Assembly (NCBI GenBank): GCA_947247005.1
Contig: OX365960.1
Coordinates: 20,336,533 to 20,400,532 of the forward strand
Direction: 5' to 3'
DNA: 64,000 bases
Origin: Spisula solida
Lineage: Eukaryota; Mollusca; Bivalvia; Venerida; Mactridae
Made by a program: the position numbers and the translations under genes. Numbering within the stretch: position 1 is the first letter of the stretch; each line of letters begins with the position of its first letter. Under the pieces are notes generated by a model, which saw only the letters and a list, made by a program, of their open reading frames with translations, was not told where the DNA came from and did not search any database. Shown in pieces: positions 47,625 to 60,311 of this stretch.

Positions 47625-48690
47625 TGACCAACGAACATCAGTACTGATACCCAAAAGAACAATTGCTAGATAATTTGACCACCAAACATCTTAACCGATA
47701 CCCAAAGCAAGAACAATGACCAGGGGCCGGGATTACAACGAATACTTACACTCAGCACTCAACACTCAAATGTTGAAAATGTAATATGATGAGCTATTAT
47801 CTGTCCTAGATTGCACATTTAGATGAGGAAAATGTGTAAGATAGTTAATGAGTGTTGAAATAGCATTTGATAAATTATTTGCCATTTGGTACCATTTATG
47901 AGGTGTTAATGTAATTATTTAATCTGATTGCCACACTCAGCACTCAGACTGATGAATTGCAATTGTAGCTTACAAACACACTAAATTGAACTAGGAAGTA
48001 AGCCAAAACAATATTTAGTACCAATTTATCATTATTACAACGTCTTGCTCTAAAAAAACCACAATGAACCTCAAAAGAGTGATTTTTAATATTTGAGTGT
48101 TGAGTGCTGAGTGTAAGTATTCGTTGTAATCCCGGACCAAGAACTACTGACTAGTTTACATCAAGCCTACATAAATAATATTTGGATCAACAGACCGTCG
48201 AACATCCGTACATTGGCTTGACAAACTGCTCCCAGTACATCTTAACCGATAACCTAGTATAGGAACTATGGCTGGACGAAAGGAAGGCCGGACATCTGAA
48301 CATTGGCTGAACAAACTGCTCCCAGTACATCTTAACCGATAACTTAATATAAGAACTATGGCTGAGCGAATGGTAGGCCGGACATCTGAACATTGGCTGA
48401 ACAAACTGTTCCCAGTACATCTTAAACGATAACCCTAATAAAGGAACAATGGCTGAACGAACGGAAGGCCGGACATCTGAACAATGGTTGGACAAACTGA
48501 TCCCAGTACATCTTAAACGATAACCTAGTATAGGAACTATGGCTGAACGAACAGAATGCCGGACATCTGAACATTAGCTGGACAAACTGCTCCCAGTACA
48601 TCTTAAACGATAACCTTGTATAGGAACTATGGCTGAACGAACGGAATGCCAAACATCTGGACAATGGTTGGACCAACAGCTCGCCTTACA
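47625..48690 (+). repeat. 90-bp tandem array, interrupted by a MITE
   Basis: About five and a half units of 90-91 bp lie at 48186-48685 (period set by GACATCTGAA at 48291, 48381, 48472, 48562 and by AACATCTGG at 48652). Shared blocks are CCCAGTACATCTTAACCGAT and GGAACTATGGCTGAACGAA. More diverged units at 47625-47722 (ACATCTTAACCGATACCC) lie left of the MITE. The minus frames of 82-102 codons across the array (SQCSDVRP, RLRCTGSSL) are open because 90 is a multiple of three. Confidence 0.85.
47724..48138. mobile_element. MITE with ~45-bp TIRs inside the tandem array
   Basis: Left GGGATTACAACGAATACTTA then CACTCAGCACTCAACACTC. The right end is its inverse, ending GTAATCCCGG. ACCA is present on both outer sides and may be the target duplication. 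A 20-bp piece of the same TIR (ATTACAACGAATACTTACAC) occurs at 30977-30996, beside the outer boundary of unit 1. Confidence 0.8.
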
Positions 48691-49729
48691 TCCAGTGTAT
48701 TTATTCAATTGTGGATAATTGACCGATATTACTCTGTTATGACTCGTGCAATCATACGTCTTGTTTTCTATAATTTAGACATCCTCATTATTTTGTCTGC
48801 TAGTTGGTGTTCGCTGCATTTAATTGCTGTCCTTGTCAATGTGATTAATTCATCAATTTAATTAGGGTGATTGACGCCGTTGTTATTTCACATTATTGTA
48901 CGATTACACGAATGAATAGTGAATAATAAAGCCTTGGCATGTTATAACTTGTAATTGACCTAGTATTGTAAACATATACAATTTACAGTGGTGTGACACT
49001 CACATAAACCTTCAATGTACTAATTAATTGGTAATACGAAAGATTTACTTGGTAGCCGTTAATTTTCATTTTTTCGTGTTCTATTCGTTGAATGTCCTTG
49101 TTACTTGTATTTGTGAGCTTTTTTTTCTTTTGTTTTTCGTGTGTTATTGTGTATTCCGTGTTCTGCTAATACAAATGTATCATTTTTTCACATTTGATGT
49201 CACCTCACCAAGACCCATGGACGTGCGAGTGTACATTACATCATGTATGGAAACTACTATGAACGCGTACAAGTACAGTACAAGAAGTAAGCAGCTTAGT
49301 ATTATAGTTAGGCAGTACTTAAAATATATTTGTCATTATGTACTTGTGGTTTGTGATTATTCTTTGTTGTGTTTATTTCCTTTTAGTACCTTTTATGCTC
49401 TGCTGTTTCCGTTTAGTGATGCCTTCCCTATTCTATATGTCTCCATATTTGATTAATTTCGTCATATTGTTGTACTGGTGTGTATCGATATCATACTAAC
49501 TTGATATATTTTTTATTATTTCAAATTTCAGTTTGTAAATTGAATAAAACAACACCTACCGAAGTATTCGTTTCGTAATAGGTCATATACAATATTTTAA
49601 AACAATATTTTAAAACAGGAAAGGAAACAGAACTAACATTAAATACATCCTTATTAACACTTCCGCATACAAGGTGAAGGATTTGCGAGTGTGGTGATTA
49701 AAGATAACTTACATGTTACAAATTCCCAA
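48691..49729. other. Mostly non-coding stretch
   Basis: A 142-codon plus frame (49028-49456) is Phe/Tyr/Val-rich with hydrophobic runs at both ends and a more ordinary centre (SPRPMDVRVYITSCMETTMN). I do not recognise it, and T-rich DNA readily gives such frames. Confidence 0.3.
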
Positions 49730-49983
49730 TTAGGAAGATTCCCATCGCTTATAACAGGTTTCCTGGCATGAAGATCTTGTTATACAGATTCTAACAATTC
49801 CAGACAGGTCCAAGTTTTCTCTCGTAATATTAGTTATGATGCTTTTATCGTCAAACCCACAATTCTGCCAGAAATATGTCCCTAACTGCCGGACTAAATG
49901 ATAAGATTTTTGACTCTGGATACTTTTGTCATATTTTCCTATTTCAGTTACAGCTTCAACTAATTTCCTATGATAGCAGTCAA
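49730..49983 (-). CDS. Candidate terminal exon of an unidentified gene
   Basis: The minus strand has a strong acceptor, CATCTGTTTTTTTAG (just above 49983), followed by 83 uninterrupted codons and a TAA (49730-49732). The text is not low-complexity: it includes RKLVEAVTEIGKYDKSIQSQ, LVRQLGTYFWQNCGFDD, ITRENLDLSGI and a C-terminal SSCQETCYKRWESS. There are four Cys in all. No start codon lies in the frame, fitting an internal/terminal exon entered in phase with one base carried over. I cannot assign a family. Two more exon-like frames lie upstream on the same strand (50108-50278, 50488-50613). Confidence 0.45.
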
Positions 49984-50107
49984 CTAAAAAAACAGATGAT
50001 GGAGAGGGTCAAACGTGTAAATAGGAAGATCTGAAATGTCATGATACTGGTTTGAATTTTAAAAGAAAATCAGCAGAAAACGTGAATTTACTTCTTTACA
50101 ATTCAAT

Positions 50108-50278
50108 TTAGAGGTGCATCACAATTATGATTCGTTCCTTAATGCACTCATCAAAATTAATGTCTTTTTGCACAAACGACTCACACGTAGACCTATCTAA
50201 ATGTGTCTTAATACCGTCAAGTATCTTTAATAATGTTAATAATTTTGTTGTTAAGATTTTTTGTTCGTACGGTATGTA
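50108..50278 (-). CDS. Candidate internal exon of the same gene
   Basis: An open minus frame of 56 codons includes LLKILDGIKTHLDRSTCESF and VQKDINFDECIKERI. It ends at TAA (50108-50110). A donor would have to lie just before this (for example GTGATG at about 50116-50121, weak). Amphipathic, Lys/Asp-rich composition. The acceptor is not clear. Confidence 0.3.
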   Translation of the reverse strand, partial: YIPYEQKILTTKLLTLLKILDGIKTHLDRSTCESFVQKDINFDECIKERIIIVMHL

Positions 50279-50487
50279 TTAGATTCCCTTGCTAGATTAT
50301 ATTTGGTTCCTCAATATGGAAAGATATGATAAAATCCCACCTGCATGAAATACAACCATTATCACTTGTATGAACCCGTAAGCTATGTACCCACTGACAG
50401 CAAAGATCCTTCAGTAAAAGTAAAAGTGAGACAATCAAAAGTTTTGTTTGACAAATACGAATTCAACGTGATTAAATATAGAATAAT

Positions 50488-50613
50488 TTATAGTACAATA
50501 GTTTCCTCGGAAGCAAAACCTTCCCTCCTTTTCAGCATATCAGCCTTCGTAATTTGATAAGTATTTAAGTCTGTCAGACAAATTAACCAAAACTTTAAGC
50601 AGTCTTTCTGACA
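50488..50613 (-). CDS. Candidate upstream exon of the same gene
   Basis: An acceptor-like TTTCATGTTTTAG is followed by 41 open codons (CQKDCLKFWLICLTDLNTYQ, ITKADMLKRREGFASEE) to a TAA. A possible donor is GTACTA at the end. The opposite-strand 70-codon ATG frame (50345-50557) overlaps it. Which strand is real cannot be decided by eye. Confidence 0.3.
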   Translation of the reverse strand, partial: CQKDCLKFWLICLTDLNTYQITKADMLKRREGFASEETIVL

Positions 50614-51439
50614 CTAAAACATGAAATAATGATGTATTGTTTTATACAGTGTTTTATCTATTGGGTTGTATTACGGAAAAGGTAGGTCTATGATAAAAAG
50701 CCCGAAACAGGTATTTCTAAACAGTTTATTCCGGTAAGTCAGGTAATACTGCCGTTAGAAAGGTTTTGTGTTGTTATATTTCAAATAAATGACAGAGGAT
50801 CGGTCGATTTTAATTGCAAGTTAGTGAAGATAATAAAGACTGGTCAATTATCATAAGCTTTAAACATGCTGTGAGGTAAAGACAATGACATTTTACACAG
50901 TTATGATTACGGAGCTTTTCAAATACTATTTTCAAGTTATGACGTTAACGTTAAACTAGCGTCTTGTTATTTTCAGTATGTGAGGACTAGTGGGTGATGA
51001 AGAAATTATGTCACTGATTGAACTCAGTATCACAACAGTTAGCATAAAATAAAAAATAATACTTCATTTCGACATCTATTAAGGTTTATAAATTCAACAC
51101 CGTCTCTTGGCTTCAAATTTGATTATATGTTCAGACAGTGAGACAGGTTCTAGGTTATTCAAGGATAACATACAACAGCAAACCTGTAATTATAGATTAA
51201 GAATATTCAAGCAATATTTGTTTGATTAAATGATTGCTAGCATACATAAGATAAAATGGGAATGGTTCTTGCTAAGCTTAAAACACGTTTTGCCATACCG
51301 TTTTGCAGAATGTTGCATTTCATATTTTGTTTTTCAAGAGGTAACTATTGCAGCTATATTGTTGTTAATTACAGATCCTCAATTGGTTAGTGTTTGGGTT
51401 GCATAGTTTTCATAGTGCCTTGTTCTGATCGATTAAATA
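50614..51439. other. Non-coding stretch before unit 3
   Basis: Nothing recognised. Confidence 0.4.
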
Positions 51440-53028
51440 AACGCCCTAGTTACTAAACCAATGACTTGTTTCGCATACATTTTAATTAACCAAAAGTCAA
51501 TAGCGGTGATTGAACTCCCGAACATATGACTACATCAAATTGTCTTACATGCTTCTTTACATGGCTTGCTTGTTTTATACATCTTTCAATTAACGACATT
51601 GGCGAACACTTGAGCTAATGCAGCTCTAATTGGATATTGAATCACCATACATTGATGACATAGAACTGTATTTCTGGGTGCAAACACGTCATTAACTTTA
51701 AACGTTTCTGAGACGCTTTGATTCTTTATGTTACAACCGTGTGATAAAAGATCTTATAACATGGTGTCATTAAGCACACCCCCGCATATCACTTTTTTGA
51801 TTGGTTGCCATCTTAAAACGCTGATGTATTACATGAATGTGTTTTCTCCTCGTAAAATCTACATAGAACTCTCGTTGAATTCCCCTTGACACAATGTTAG
51901 ATGCTTGGAAGTGTGTTTCATTCAATTAATATATTGAAAGCCTATCCCGGTATCGCACTTTTTTAACGTTTTATCTCAGTTTGAAACGTACATGTACATT
52001 ATATTTCTGAAAACCATTTTCTGTTGCGTTAATGGTCAAGCATTTCAGTATAGAACGCAGCCTATTTAAAACATCAAAAAACAATATGTGAAATTTTCTT
52101 TGGCCTCACTTAGAAAAATTAAACAAATTAGTGTGAGATTATATACGAAAAGGTGATGATGACATAGGATGACATTTAGCAAACACATTTTACAGACTCA
52201 GCTACTAGGTCGAGCAACAAGATAAAAACAAAGCAGTCATGGAAGAAAACACTGATGGTATTCTCTACCGTTATGTTGGCTAGGATATGTACACATGTGG
52301 TGAAGTTGTCCGCTACTTGCGGAGAGTAAGGTAGTACTACATTAACTACGTGATCCCGTGACTGTCATAAGGTAAATCGCCACAGCGGCCCCAACGCGAC
52401 GTTCGCCAACGCGATAGCACGTACCCTGTATGTCTCTATATTGAAGTATAAGTATGCGTTTCTATTGTTTGATGATGAATTCAAGAAAAGATGTACATTT
52501 GTAATAAAATAACCAATACGAAGCATATTACATGTTCTGGAATATCAAAACATGAAATGTCATTATGAGACAATAATTGCGTTCCATATTTGTTCTATGA
52601 CGTTACGTTCATATTACTGAAGATCTACCCTATACAGTCGCTAAATTAATGATATATATTATTTCATTTCCCGTTCTCATATTCACAAGGCACAAATCAA
52701 GTCCAAATATAACAGCATTTATTGGTTATTATATTATGCTGTATTCAATATAAATTATAGACAGCCTATAATGATGAATTTAAAATCTGCTGATCAGCAA
52801 CTTTCTTAACGTTTATAAATATAACAATGTTTAAGGTAAAGGTAATGCTATATTTAAGTGAACATTATTATATATAAATCACTAATGGAGTTGTTATTGC
52901 GCGTACGGTTTCCGTTGTTATAATGTACGGATCAATTTACGGGATAATAAGTGGCTATTACGCCGTTGTTAACTTCCGGATATATCGGGCCTTATCGCTG
53001 GTAACAGGAGGCGTAGCTTCCTTACAAT

Positions 53029-53310
53029 CACAGCATGAAAAATTACGTTTAATTTACTATTAAACTTAACTTAAATTTAATTATATTCGGAATTTAAATA
53101 CATTTAATCAGAAAAAAGTAGCTGACGTTTTTGTGAAATTCCAAATAAACGGAAAGATAATATAGTATTATTTGCGATTAAATATACAAATTAAATTTAC
53201 TTAATATACGGAAAATAAATCGACTTTAATTTGACGTTTTTGTGAAATTCCAAATAAAAGTAAATATAATAAAATATTATTTGCACTTAAATCCGTTTTT
53301 TCATGCTGTG
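53029..53310. mobile_element. 282-bp relative of the CACAGCATG element, 3-bp target duplication AAT
   Basis: TIR CACAGCATGAAAAA. AAT at 53026-53028 and 53311-53313. Empty sites: unit 2 (TACAATATTATTTAT near 39055) and unit 1 (inverted, near 36634). It is an internally deleted version of 31131-32116. The left about 90 bp and the right about 190 bp match that element's ends. Confidence 0.85.
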
Positions 53311-55048
53311 AATATTATTTATGTGAGAAGGTCGGTCTTATTCAGCGATATTGTACGAGTGTTCTGCTGGTCATTTTAACCTGGGTTGGCAGTGAAGCTT
53401 GAAGGCGAAACTAAGTCAACCGTAACTGCCTTCTTTTACTTTTATTCTTTATTTGAACGGTGATGTATTCCTGGAATTTGGCCATCTGCATGTTACATTT
53501 CGTACAGTAGGTAGGTCAATTGGTGATGTGCATCGACAGTACAACTTTACTAGCTGGCTTGTTAGCCAATAAGTCCGAAACTCGTACAAATATTCTGAGT
53601 AAGAAACATTTGACATGTGACTATTTTGTCTGCAGACATTCTATTAAAGCGTTTTCTTATTCTTTGAGAAAATATTATAGTTTTCCAATACTGAAATAGG
53701 AATAGTCGACTGTATTCAGCTATTTTTAAGGTTGATTTTGTCGACAGAGCGTATCGGCTCGTAAATATGTTCTCCCAAATAAACTACTCCTCCAAAATAT
53801 ATCTCCTTAGTGTACTTAGAAATGTTAATTAACATGATGTTGCTTGTTCTCTTTGACTGACATGGTCATCCGGGTTTTATCCCGGCCTTATATGCAAGTG
53901 ACCCCCCCCCCGAGGGAAGAGACATGAAATTTGTGTGATACCCGTGCTCTTCCGAAAAGACACCTTGCTTCCTTCACTCCCCCGAGTTATAGCACCGAAA
54001 CACGCAAAATAACATATCGATATTTCATGTGTCAATGAATAAAATGGATGACCGCATATTTAAGAACAATCAAAACAAACAACCGACTACACAATTCGGA
54101 GCTAGTAATAGCATTCAATATTCGTGCTTGTCCATGGTGAATACGTTTTCTAAAGTTGACGTCGGTATTGGAATGTTCTTAATGTTTAAATACTGTTATC
54201 AATAACCAGATCACTGTTAAATCTCCCTAATTAGATCAAATTCGCTTAGAGTTATTATTGTACATTATACACGGCCTAATTGTTTTCTGATTAAGCTCAA
54301 TCTATTTATAGATAACCAGTTACATTTCTCGTTCTGTCACAGTACTCATTAACCTGTACTCTTTATGTCACGTAGATGTTAAAATGATAGAAGAAAAGCT
54401 AAAATATTATTTCCATTCAAGTTGAGTGGTATACTTCAGCTGAATTAATATTATTTTTATTAAGTGAATATTAAAGTGTTGGATGATTTTATTTGATGCA
54501 TGCTCTATCATACTCATTTATAGGTTTCCATGCCGTTTTGCCATTGGCTTTACGCCGTTAAGTAGTCTGTCTCATCAGCTGCCCTGTATGTACTAGCTAT
54601 GTGACGTGACCCTTCTTCAAGCAACTGACATAACTTCTTCTCATGTCAAGGAAGAACCGTAACAAATGTCATCTAAAATAACAGAACCTTCTGCACCCAG
54701 TATTTTACTGTTTGCATTAGCTTTAATAGAACATTCAATATTGACAAATATGGTTTTGAACATAATTAGATTGTCCTAATAAGCTATTTTGAGAACGACC
54801 GCGTACTGATTTTGGGACCTCGTTTTACTATTTACAAAATTTCCAAACGTTTATTTGCGTTCGAATTTAAAATCAACATCAATACTACATACAGAATTCC
54901 GTTATTATAACGACTTGTTACGTTTTATTTTCAGAAACAACGTCACTGGCCTATTTCATTGGAACTGTCATGACATAGATATTTTCATCTAACGAATCCC
55001 GATAAGACGCTTCTCAGAATTGTACTGCTATGAGCCACTAGTACAGCA

Positions 55049-55132
55049 CTGAAAATTGGCGTAACACCTGGACGGAACTCAGATGTCGGGTATCCTGAGT
55101 TTCTACCTCGGGAGCGTTATGCCAGTTTTCAG
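55049..55132. repeat. Conserved hairpin (unit 3)
   Basis: CTGAAAATTGGCGTAAC pairs with GTTATGCCAGTTTTCAG. The loop-side stem is partly decayed. Confidence 0.55.
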
Positions 55133-55297
55133 TTCCGTCATACATAGTCATATGCAAACAATACATGTACAATTCTCCCACAGAAATTGATAAGCGGTGT
55201 ATCGGTATTACTACCATGGAGTAGCCTATTTTGTGGCTTGTCTTATTTTGTGTCTGACATGGTGGCAGAAATATGGTATATTTACGACGGAAACAAT

Positions 55298-55666
55298 TTA
55301 CCCAATATCAATATTTGTCTTTGTCAGTATCTTCAAGTGGAAATATACTCGTAAATTTAATCTCGGAGCTTTTGATGTTTGTGCCACCACTGAGATAACG
55401 CGTTTGGGTATCATCATAAACAACATACATGTGCATGTATGCCATGTATCCTCCAAAACTGTTCCAAGGAGTATAGATACTATAAGCAGACACATAAACA
55501 TATACTTTAAAGTAGTTTCACTAGTAATTTGGAGCTTACCACGAATAACCATCATTAATGTTTCATCTTCCTTGAGCCCAAAAACATTTAACAATGAAAC
55601 CTTATGTAGATTGAGTCTATTTAATAAAACATCATCTACATCTTGGTCGTTGTAAGTTTTCTTCAT
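55298..55666 (-). CDS. Unidentified 122-codon frame in unit 3
   Basis: It begins MKKTYNDQDVDDVLLNRLNL and continues VFGLKEDETLMMVIRGKLQI, then LLGTVLEDTWHT and MIPKRVISVVAQTS. Parts of both frames are recognisable in the other units (unit 1 plus strand about 33800-34090), with a relative frame change after KVSL. A GTGGTAAGC donor-like site lies in the middle. May be the relic of an ancestral exon; unrecognised. Confidence 0.25.
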   Translation of the reverse strand: MKKTYNDQDVDDVLLNRLNLHKVSLLNVFGLKEDETLMMVIRGKLQITSETTLKYMFMCLLIVSILLGTVLEDTWHTCTCMLFMMIPKRVISVVAQTSKAPRLNLRVYFHLKILTKTNIDIG

Positions 55667-56299
55667 ATTAACTCAGAACGAATTTTTCGTCTCAACCATC
55701 TGTGAATGTTAAAGCCGGTACCTAATTTATGCGATGTACAATGGAAATGGACCATAAACCTCATTTTTTATTTCAATAACTTATAATTACATACCTTTAT
55801 GTTTAACTACATACGAAATTCAAAGTCCGCAGTGTATCATTCATTGCGGGTGAGTATCCAAGTAGAGGCTTGCTTGAAATATCTATTGTTTGGTATACTG
55901 ATGGTTCGTTCTATGTCTGCCTCTTGCTAAGCGCTACCGTCGTTTATGTGTGGCTTTGGATTGTTTGTGCGATGTAATATTTTTATGTACGAAAACATGT
56001 ATACTATATATGCATGTATATACTTTCATGTTGTGAAGTCAATATAAATAATCTAATGTAATCATATGCGATCGCTAGAGACGAAGCCTTTGTTTATAGA
56101 ACAACTGAATGTACACAATAAGTACGCCCATCTGGACGAATTACAACAAAAATATGTCTTTCGATTTGCAATCACTTTGGTTAGATATTACGTAATAAGA
56201 AACCATTTTTATAAAACTTCAGGTGAAAAAAAATCGGTGTTACTTTAGTACGTGAATAAATTAGTTAATAAACATACTTAATTTGATAAAAAAACTAAT

Positions 56300-57060
56300 A
56301 TTAAGTCAGGCAGGGAAGGTAGCACTCAACTTAACCAGTCGAGCACAGAAAACATTAAAAACACACGAAGCACAAAGCCCAACTGAACAAACCGAGCAAA
56401 GAAGACATAAAACTCACACAAGGCACAATGTCCAACTAAATAAGTAAAGATCCGCCCAAGTCCAACCTGGAGAAAAGTAGAATGAATTTGTTTCAGCAAT
56501 CAAAAAGCTGAATGGCCTAGCTAAATGACCCAGTTTCCACAGTAAAACGACTATAATGCCTAGTTTTAGCATCAGAAATCCTAAAAACAAGAAGTGCCAA
56601 ATACACTGCCGAACAAGAAATTGATTCGCCCTAGTGCCAGCTGATAAAAAGCTGAATGGAATAGTTTCAGCAAACAAAAGGCGGAATGCCCACAGTAAAA
56701 CTGCTCAAATACATAGTTTTACCTGTTTTTATCCCTGAAAAGTAACAGTAAAAAATAGCAGTTAACGTAAAAACGCTGAATGGATTGGTTTGAGCTGAAT
56801 GACCTAATTTCAGCAATCAAAAAGCTGAAAGCCCCAGGCGGATGATTTAGTTTTAATAACTTAAATATCCCAGCTGAATGACCCAGCCTCAACAAGTCGA
56901 GATATGCCTAAGTGAACAACCACGCCACATGACCACAGTGGACGCCCAAGCCGGATGACCTAGTTTCAAGTAAAATGTCGAAATTGAATAAGTAAAATGT
57001 CGCTGTTGAAAGAGTAAACACCCTAGTCACCGAGTGTGGGTGTATGTGTGTTTATGATTG
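56300..57060 (+). repeat. Interspersed repeat R (plus copy) with internal degenerate tandem units
   Basis: It opens AGTCAGGCAGGGAAGGTAGC, then ACTCAACTTAACCAGTCGAG. It continues with repeated motifs AAAAAGCTGAATG, CCTAGTTTCA and GCCCAAGCCGGATGACCTAG. Other copies are 17262-17495 (minus) and 61735-61930. Confidence 0.65.
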
Positions 57061-58071
57061 TGTATCAGGGTGCACCTGAGTCTAACAGTGGTGTGTAACC
57101 GAGTACCCTAGTAACCAAGCCAATGATTTGTCGTGAATACATTTCAATTTACAAATAGCCAATAACGGTGATTAAACTCTCGTACATATGAGTACATCGA
57201 TTGTTCTCACATGACTTTCTACTTGGCGTGCTTGTGTTTTACATTTTAATATTAACGACATAAGGGAAAACTCGAACCGACGCTGCTTAAAATTGATATT
57301 GAACTGCATTTATGGGTGCAACACTTCATTAAGTCTAAAAGTGTCTGAGATGCTTTGATACTTTATGTTACACCATTGTCATAATAGATTGTATAAAATG
57401 CTGTCATTAGGCACACCCTCGCATATCACTCAGTTGATTGGATGTCATTAACGGCGCTATTTAAACGCTCATATGTTACATAAATGAGTTTTTTTTCCTC
57501 GAAATATCTACATACAACTCCCGTTTAATGTCCCTGACACAATGAACGATGTGTTACATTCAATGGATACATTGAAAGCTTATCTCGGTATCGCACTTTT
57601 TTAACGTTTTATCGCAGTCTAAAACGTACATTTTATTTATCAAAACCATTTTCTGTTGCTTTGATGGTCTAACATTTCAGTATAGAACGCAGCCTTTTTA
57701 AAACATCAAAAAACAAGATGTGAAATTTTCTTTGGTCTCACTTATGAAAATAAGACAAACTAGTGTTAGATTATATACGAAAAGGTGATGATGACATAGG
57801 ATGACATTTAGCAAACATAGTTTACAGACTCAGCTACTAGGTCGAGCAAACAGATAATAACACACCATTCACAGAAGAGAACACTGATATAATTCTCTAC
57901 CGTTATGTTGGCTAGGATATTTACACATGTGGTGAAGTTGTCCGCTACTTGCGAAGAGAAATGTAGTACTTGTTAAACACGGAATCCTGTTAGTGCTATT
58001 ATGTTTATCGCCACAACCGCCTAACGCTATTTCTGGGTCTTTTATGCCAATGACCCCCTCTGAGGGAAGAC

Positions 58072-58246
58072 AATAAATAGAGGATATTTGTTTGTTTTGA
58101 TTGAATATGGTTTATATCTCATCGTGTAGAGATAAAATTCAATATTTTCAAGAGCGCGTAGCGCGAGTGAAAATATTAAAATTTTATCACTACAAGATGA
58201 GATATTAACCATATTCAATCAAAACAAACAAATATTCTATTTATTT
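58072..58246. mobile_element. Foldback MITE in unit 4
   Basis: About 78-bp arms: AATAAATAGAGGATATTTGT...GAATATGGTTTATATCTCAT and the inverse. The central loop AAGAGCGCGTAGCGCGAGTG is itself GC-rich and palindromic. The outer termini match the foldback at 4243-4422. Confidence 0.85.
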
Positions 58247-58889
58247 AATGCTTTTATGGTGTCAAAACTGGTACTATTTATGTCAAATTACCACTGTGGT
58301 TAGGCTACGTATAAATATGTTATTCCATTCATATTTTTCACTTCAAAATCCGCCATCTTGGATTATGGTGAATAGGTGAAAACGACTTTTTTGAGAATTT
58401 AGCATTAAATCATACTCCAACTTGTAGGAAATGGTCTAACTAAGAATAAAAACCCCCACATGACATGTTTCCGTTCAGTAATAAAAAAGTTACAGACATT
58501 TTAGTGTTGAGATTTTGGTAAATTAAAGTAGTCCCTGTGAGGGGGCGGAGCTTATATCAGTCACATTGTAGGTGATAACCAGTGACTGATATAGGTTTTA
58601 TTTCACTGATAGAACTCCATATCTCATCAGTTAGCATTAAATAAACTTTGTGTAATACATGTACATGTACCCGAAATCGTGAAGCGATACTCTTCTTTGG
58701 TTCTTTAACTCGCACGGTGAGTAGCACGCAAAATAAAAACAAATCTGGCAACAATGGATACCAAGGACAACCCAAACCGACAACCCACTACATAATTCGA
58801 GGCTAGCAATGACATTCAACATTCGTGCTTGTCTGTGGTGAATACGTTTTCTGGAGTTGACATCGGTATTTGAATGTTCTTAATGTTAA

Positions 58890-59645
58890 AATCACTATAT
58901 AAATCTATATAAATATAAAAATATAGCACAAAATGGCAAATATTTTATTTATCTAAAAATTGATAGTTCCGTGACAAATAGTTCCGTGACATACATTTGT
59001 ATGTATATAAATATGAACATAACATCAATAAATGTGCGAGACAGATAAATCATGTTGCTGAAACTAAATTAGACGAATATGTAAAAATTTGATAGTTCCG
59101 TGACAATTTTTTGAGTTTGGTATATTATGGGACCAACCATATATATGTACAATGTATATAAATATGAATATGAACATAACATCAATAAATGATCGAGACA
59201 GACAAACCATGCAACACACCACTGATAGATACTCATTCCTGGTGTAATTGAACAATAGCCTTGTTTGAACAAGTATCAACGCTGGCATAACAATAGAATG
59301 CATTCAGATAATTAAAATGATAATAAGCATATGAAGTTAAAACAGAATGAATTAATGCAAGTATGAGGTATGTCTTTAAAACTATTGTCAACATGTTAAC
59401 TTAGCTGTTACATGATAAACATGAGCAAATCTTTCCGTCCCACGCATTCAACATGCTTTTAAAATGGTTGAAATTACTAGTGTCCCTGAAATGTTGAGGC
59501 AAAGAATTCCAAATGCTGGGAGCAGTGAAACGGTACCTTTCCATTTAGTTCTTACAGATGGAACTACCACAGTATTCGTGTATCGAAAAGCATATCTATC
59601 TTGATTTTTAAATTTAACTAGATCCGGTAGTGTAAAATTGATTGA
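58890..59645 (-). pseudogene. LINE 3' end inserted in unit 4
   Basis: The minus strand reads FKNQDRYAFRYTNTVVVPS, then after a one-base frame break MERYRFTAPSIWNSLPQHF, RDTSNFNHFKSMLNAWDG and CSCLSCNS with TAA at 59401-59403. The motif P-x-WNSLP...F(K) is typical of the C terminus of jockey/CR1-type RT polyproteins. About 500 bp of 3' UTR follow to 58890, including a duplicated TATATAAATATGAACATAAC block (59001 and 59156). A different family from 25535-26341. Confidence 0.8.
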
Positions 59646-60311
59646 AAGAAAAGTTACAACCTTATTTACATTCAGTTTGAGTAGTATTCCTCAGCTGATT
59701 TAATATCATTCATCTTAAGTAAATAAAGTGTTGGATAATTTAGTTATTTGTTTCATGCTCTATTATACTCGTTTATAGGTTTCCATGATTTTTGCCCTTG
59801 TCTTTACGTCGTCAAGTATTCTGTCTCATCAGTTGCCCTGTATGTACTAACCGTGGGTCGTGGCCCTTCTTAAAGCAAATGACATTAACTACTTCTCATG
59901 TCAAGGATAGGACCGTAGCAGTTGTCATCCAAAATAACAGAACCTTCTGCACCCAGTAATTGACTGTTTGCATTAGCTATAATTGCACATTCAATATTGA
60001 CAAATATGGTTTTGAACATCATTAGATTGTCCTAATAAGCTATTTTGAGAACGACCGCGTACTGATTTTGGGTACTCATTTTACTATATACAAAAATTCA
60101 ACTTTAAATTGCGTTGAAATTTAAGTCCACATCAATGCTACAAACACAATTCCCTCATTATAACGAAGAGTTACGAATCAACGTCATTGGCCTATTTCAT
60201 CAGAATTGTCCTGTCATAGATCTTTTATCTAAAAATATACACTGTAGTAATCCTGATACCCCGCTTCACAATCCGTTGCAGAATTGTACTGCTATGAGCC
60301 ATGTGTATAGC

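Larger units (their letters stand above)
51440..56290 (+). repeat. Repeat unit 3 (truncated copy)
   Basis: It starts CCCTAGTTACTAAACCAATG and is collinear with unit 2 from 37545 to about 41700 (for example CCCCAACGCGACGTTCGCCA at 38430 and 52388). The right side breaks off where interspersed repeat R begins (about 56300). One MITE is inserted at 53029-53310. More diverged from units 1 and 2 than these are from each other. Confidence 0.8.

Noticed and set aside
48156..48676. Minus-strand ORFs repeating SQCSDVRP / RLRCTGSSL
   Set aside because: Explained by the 90-bp tandem array, a multiple of three. No flanking gene features.
49028..49456. 142-codon membrane-protein-like ORF
   Set aside because: Hydrophobic runs come from T-rich DNA. 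No recognised domain, acceptor or neighbour supports it, so it is kept only as a note in the stretch description.
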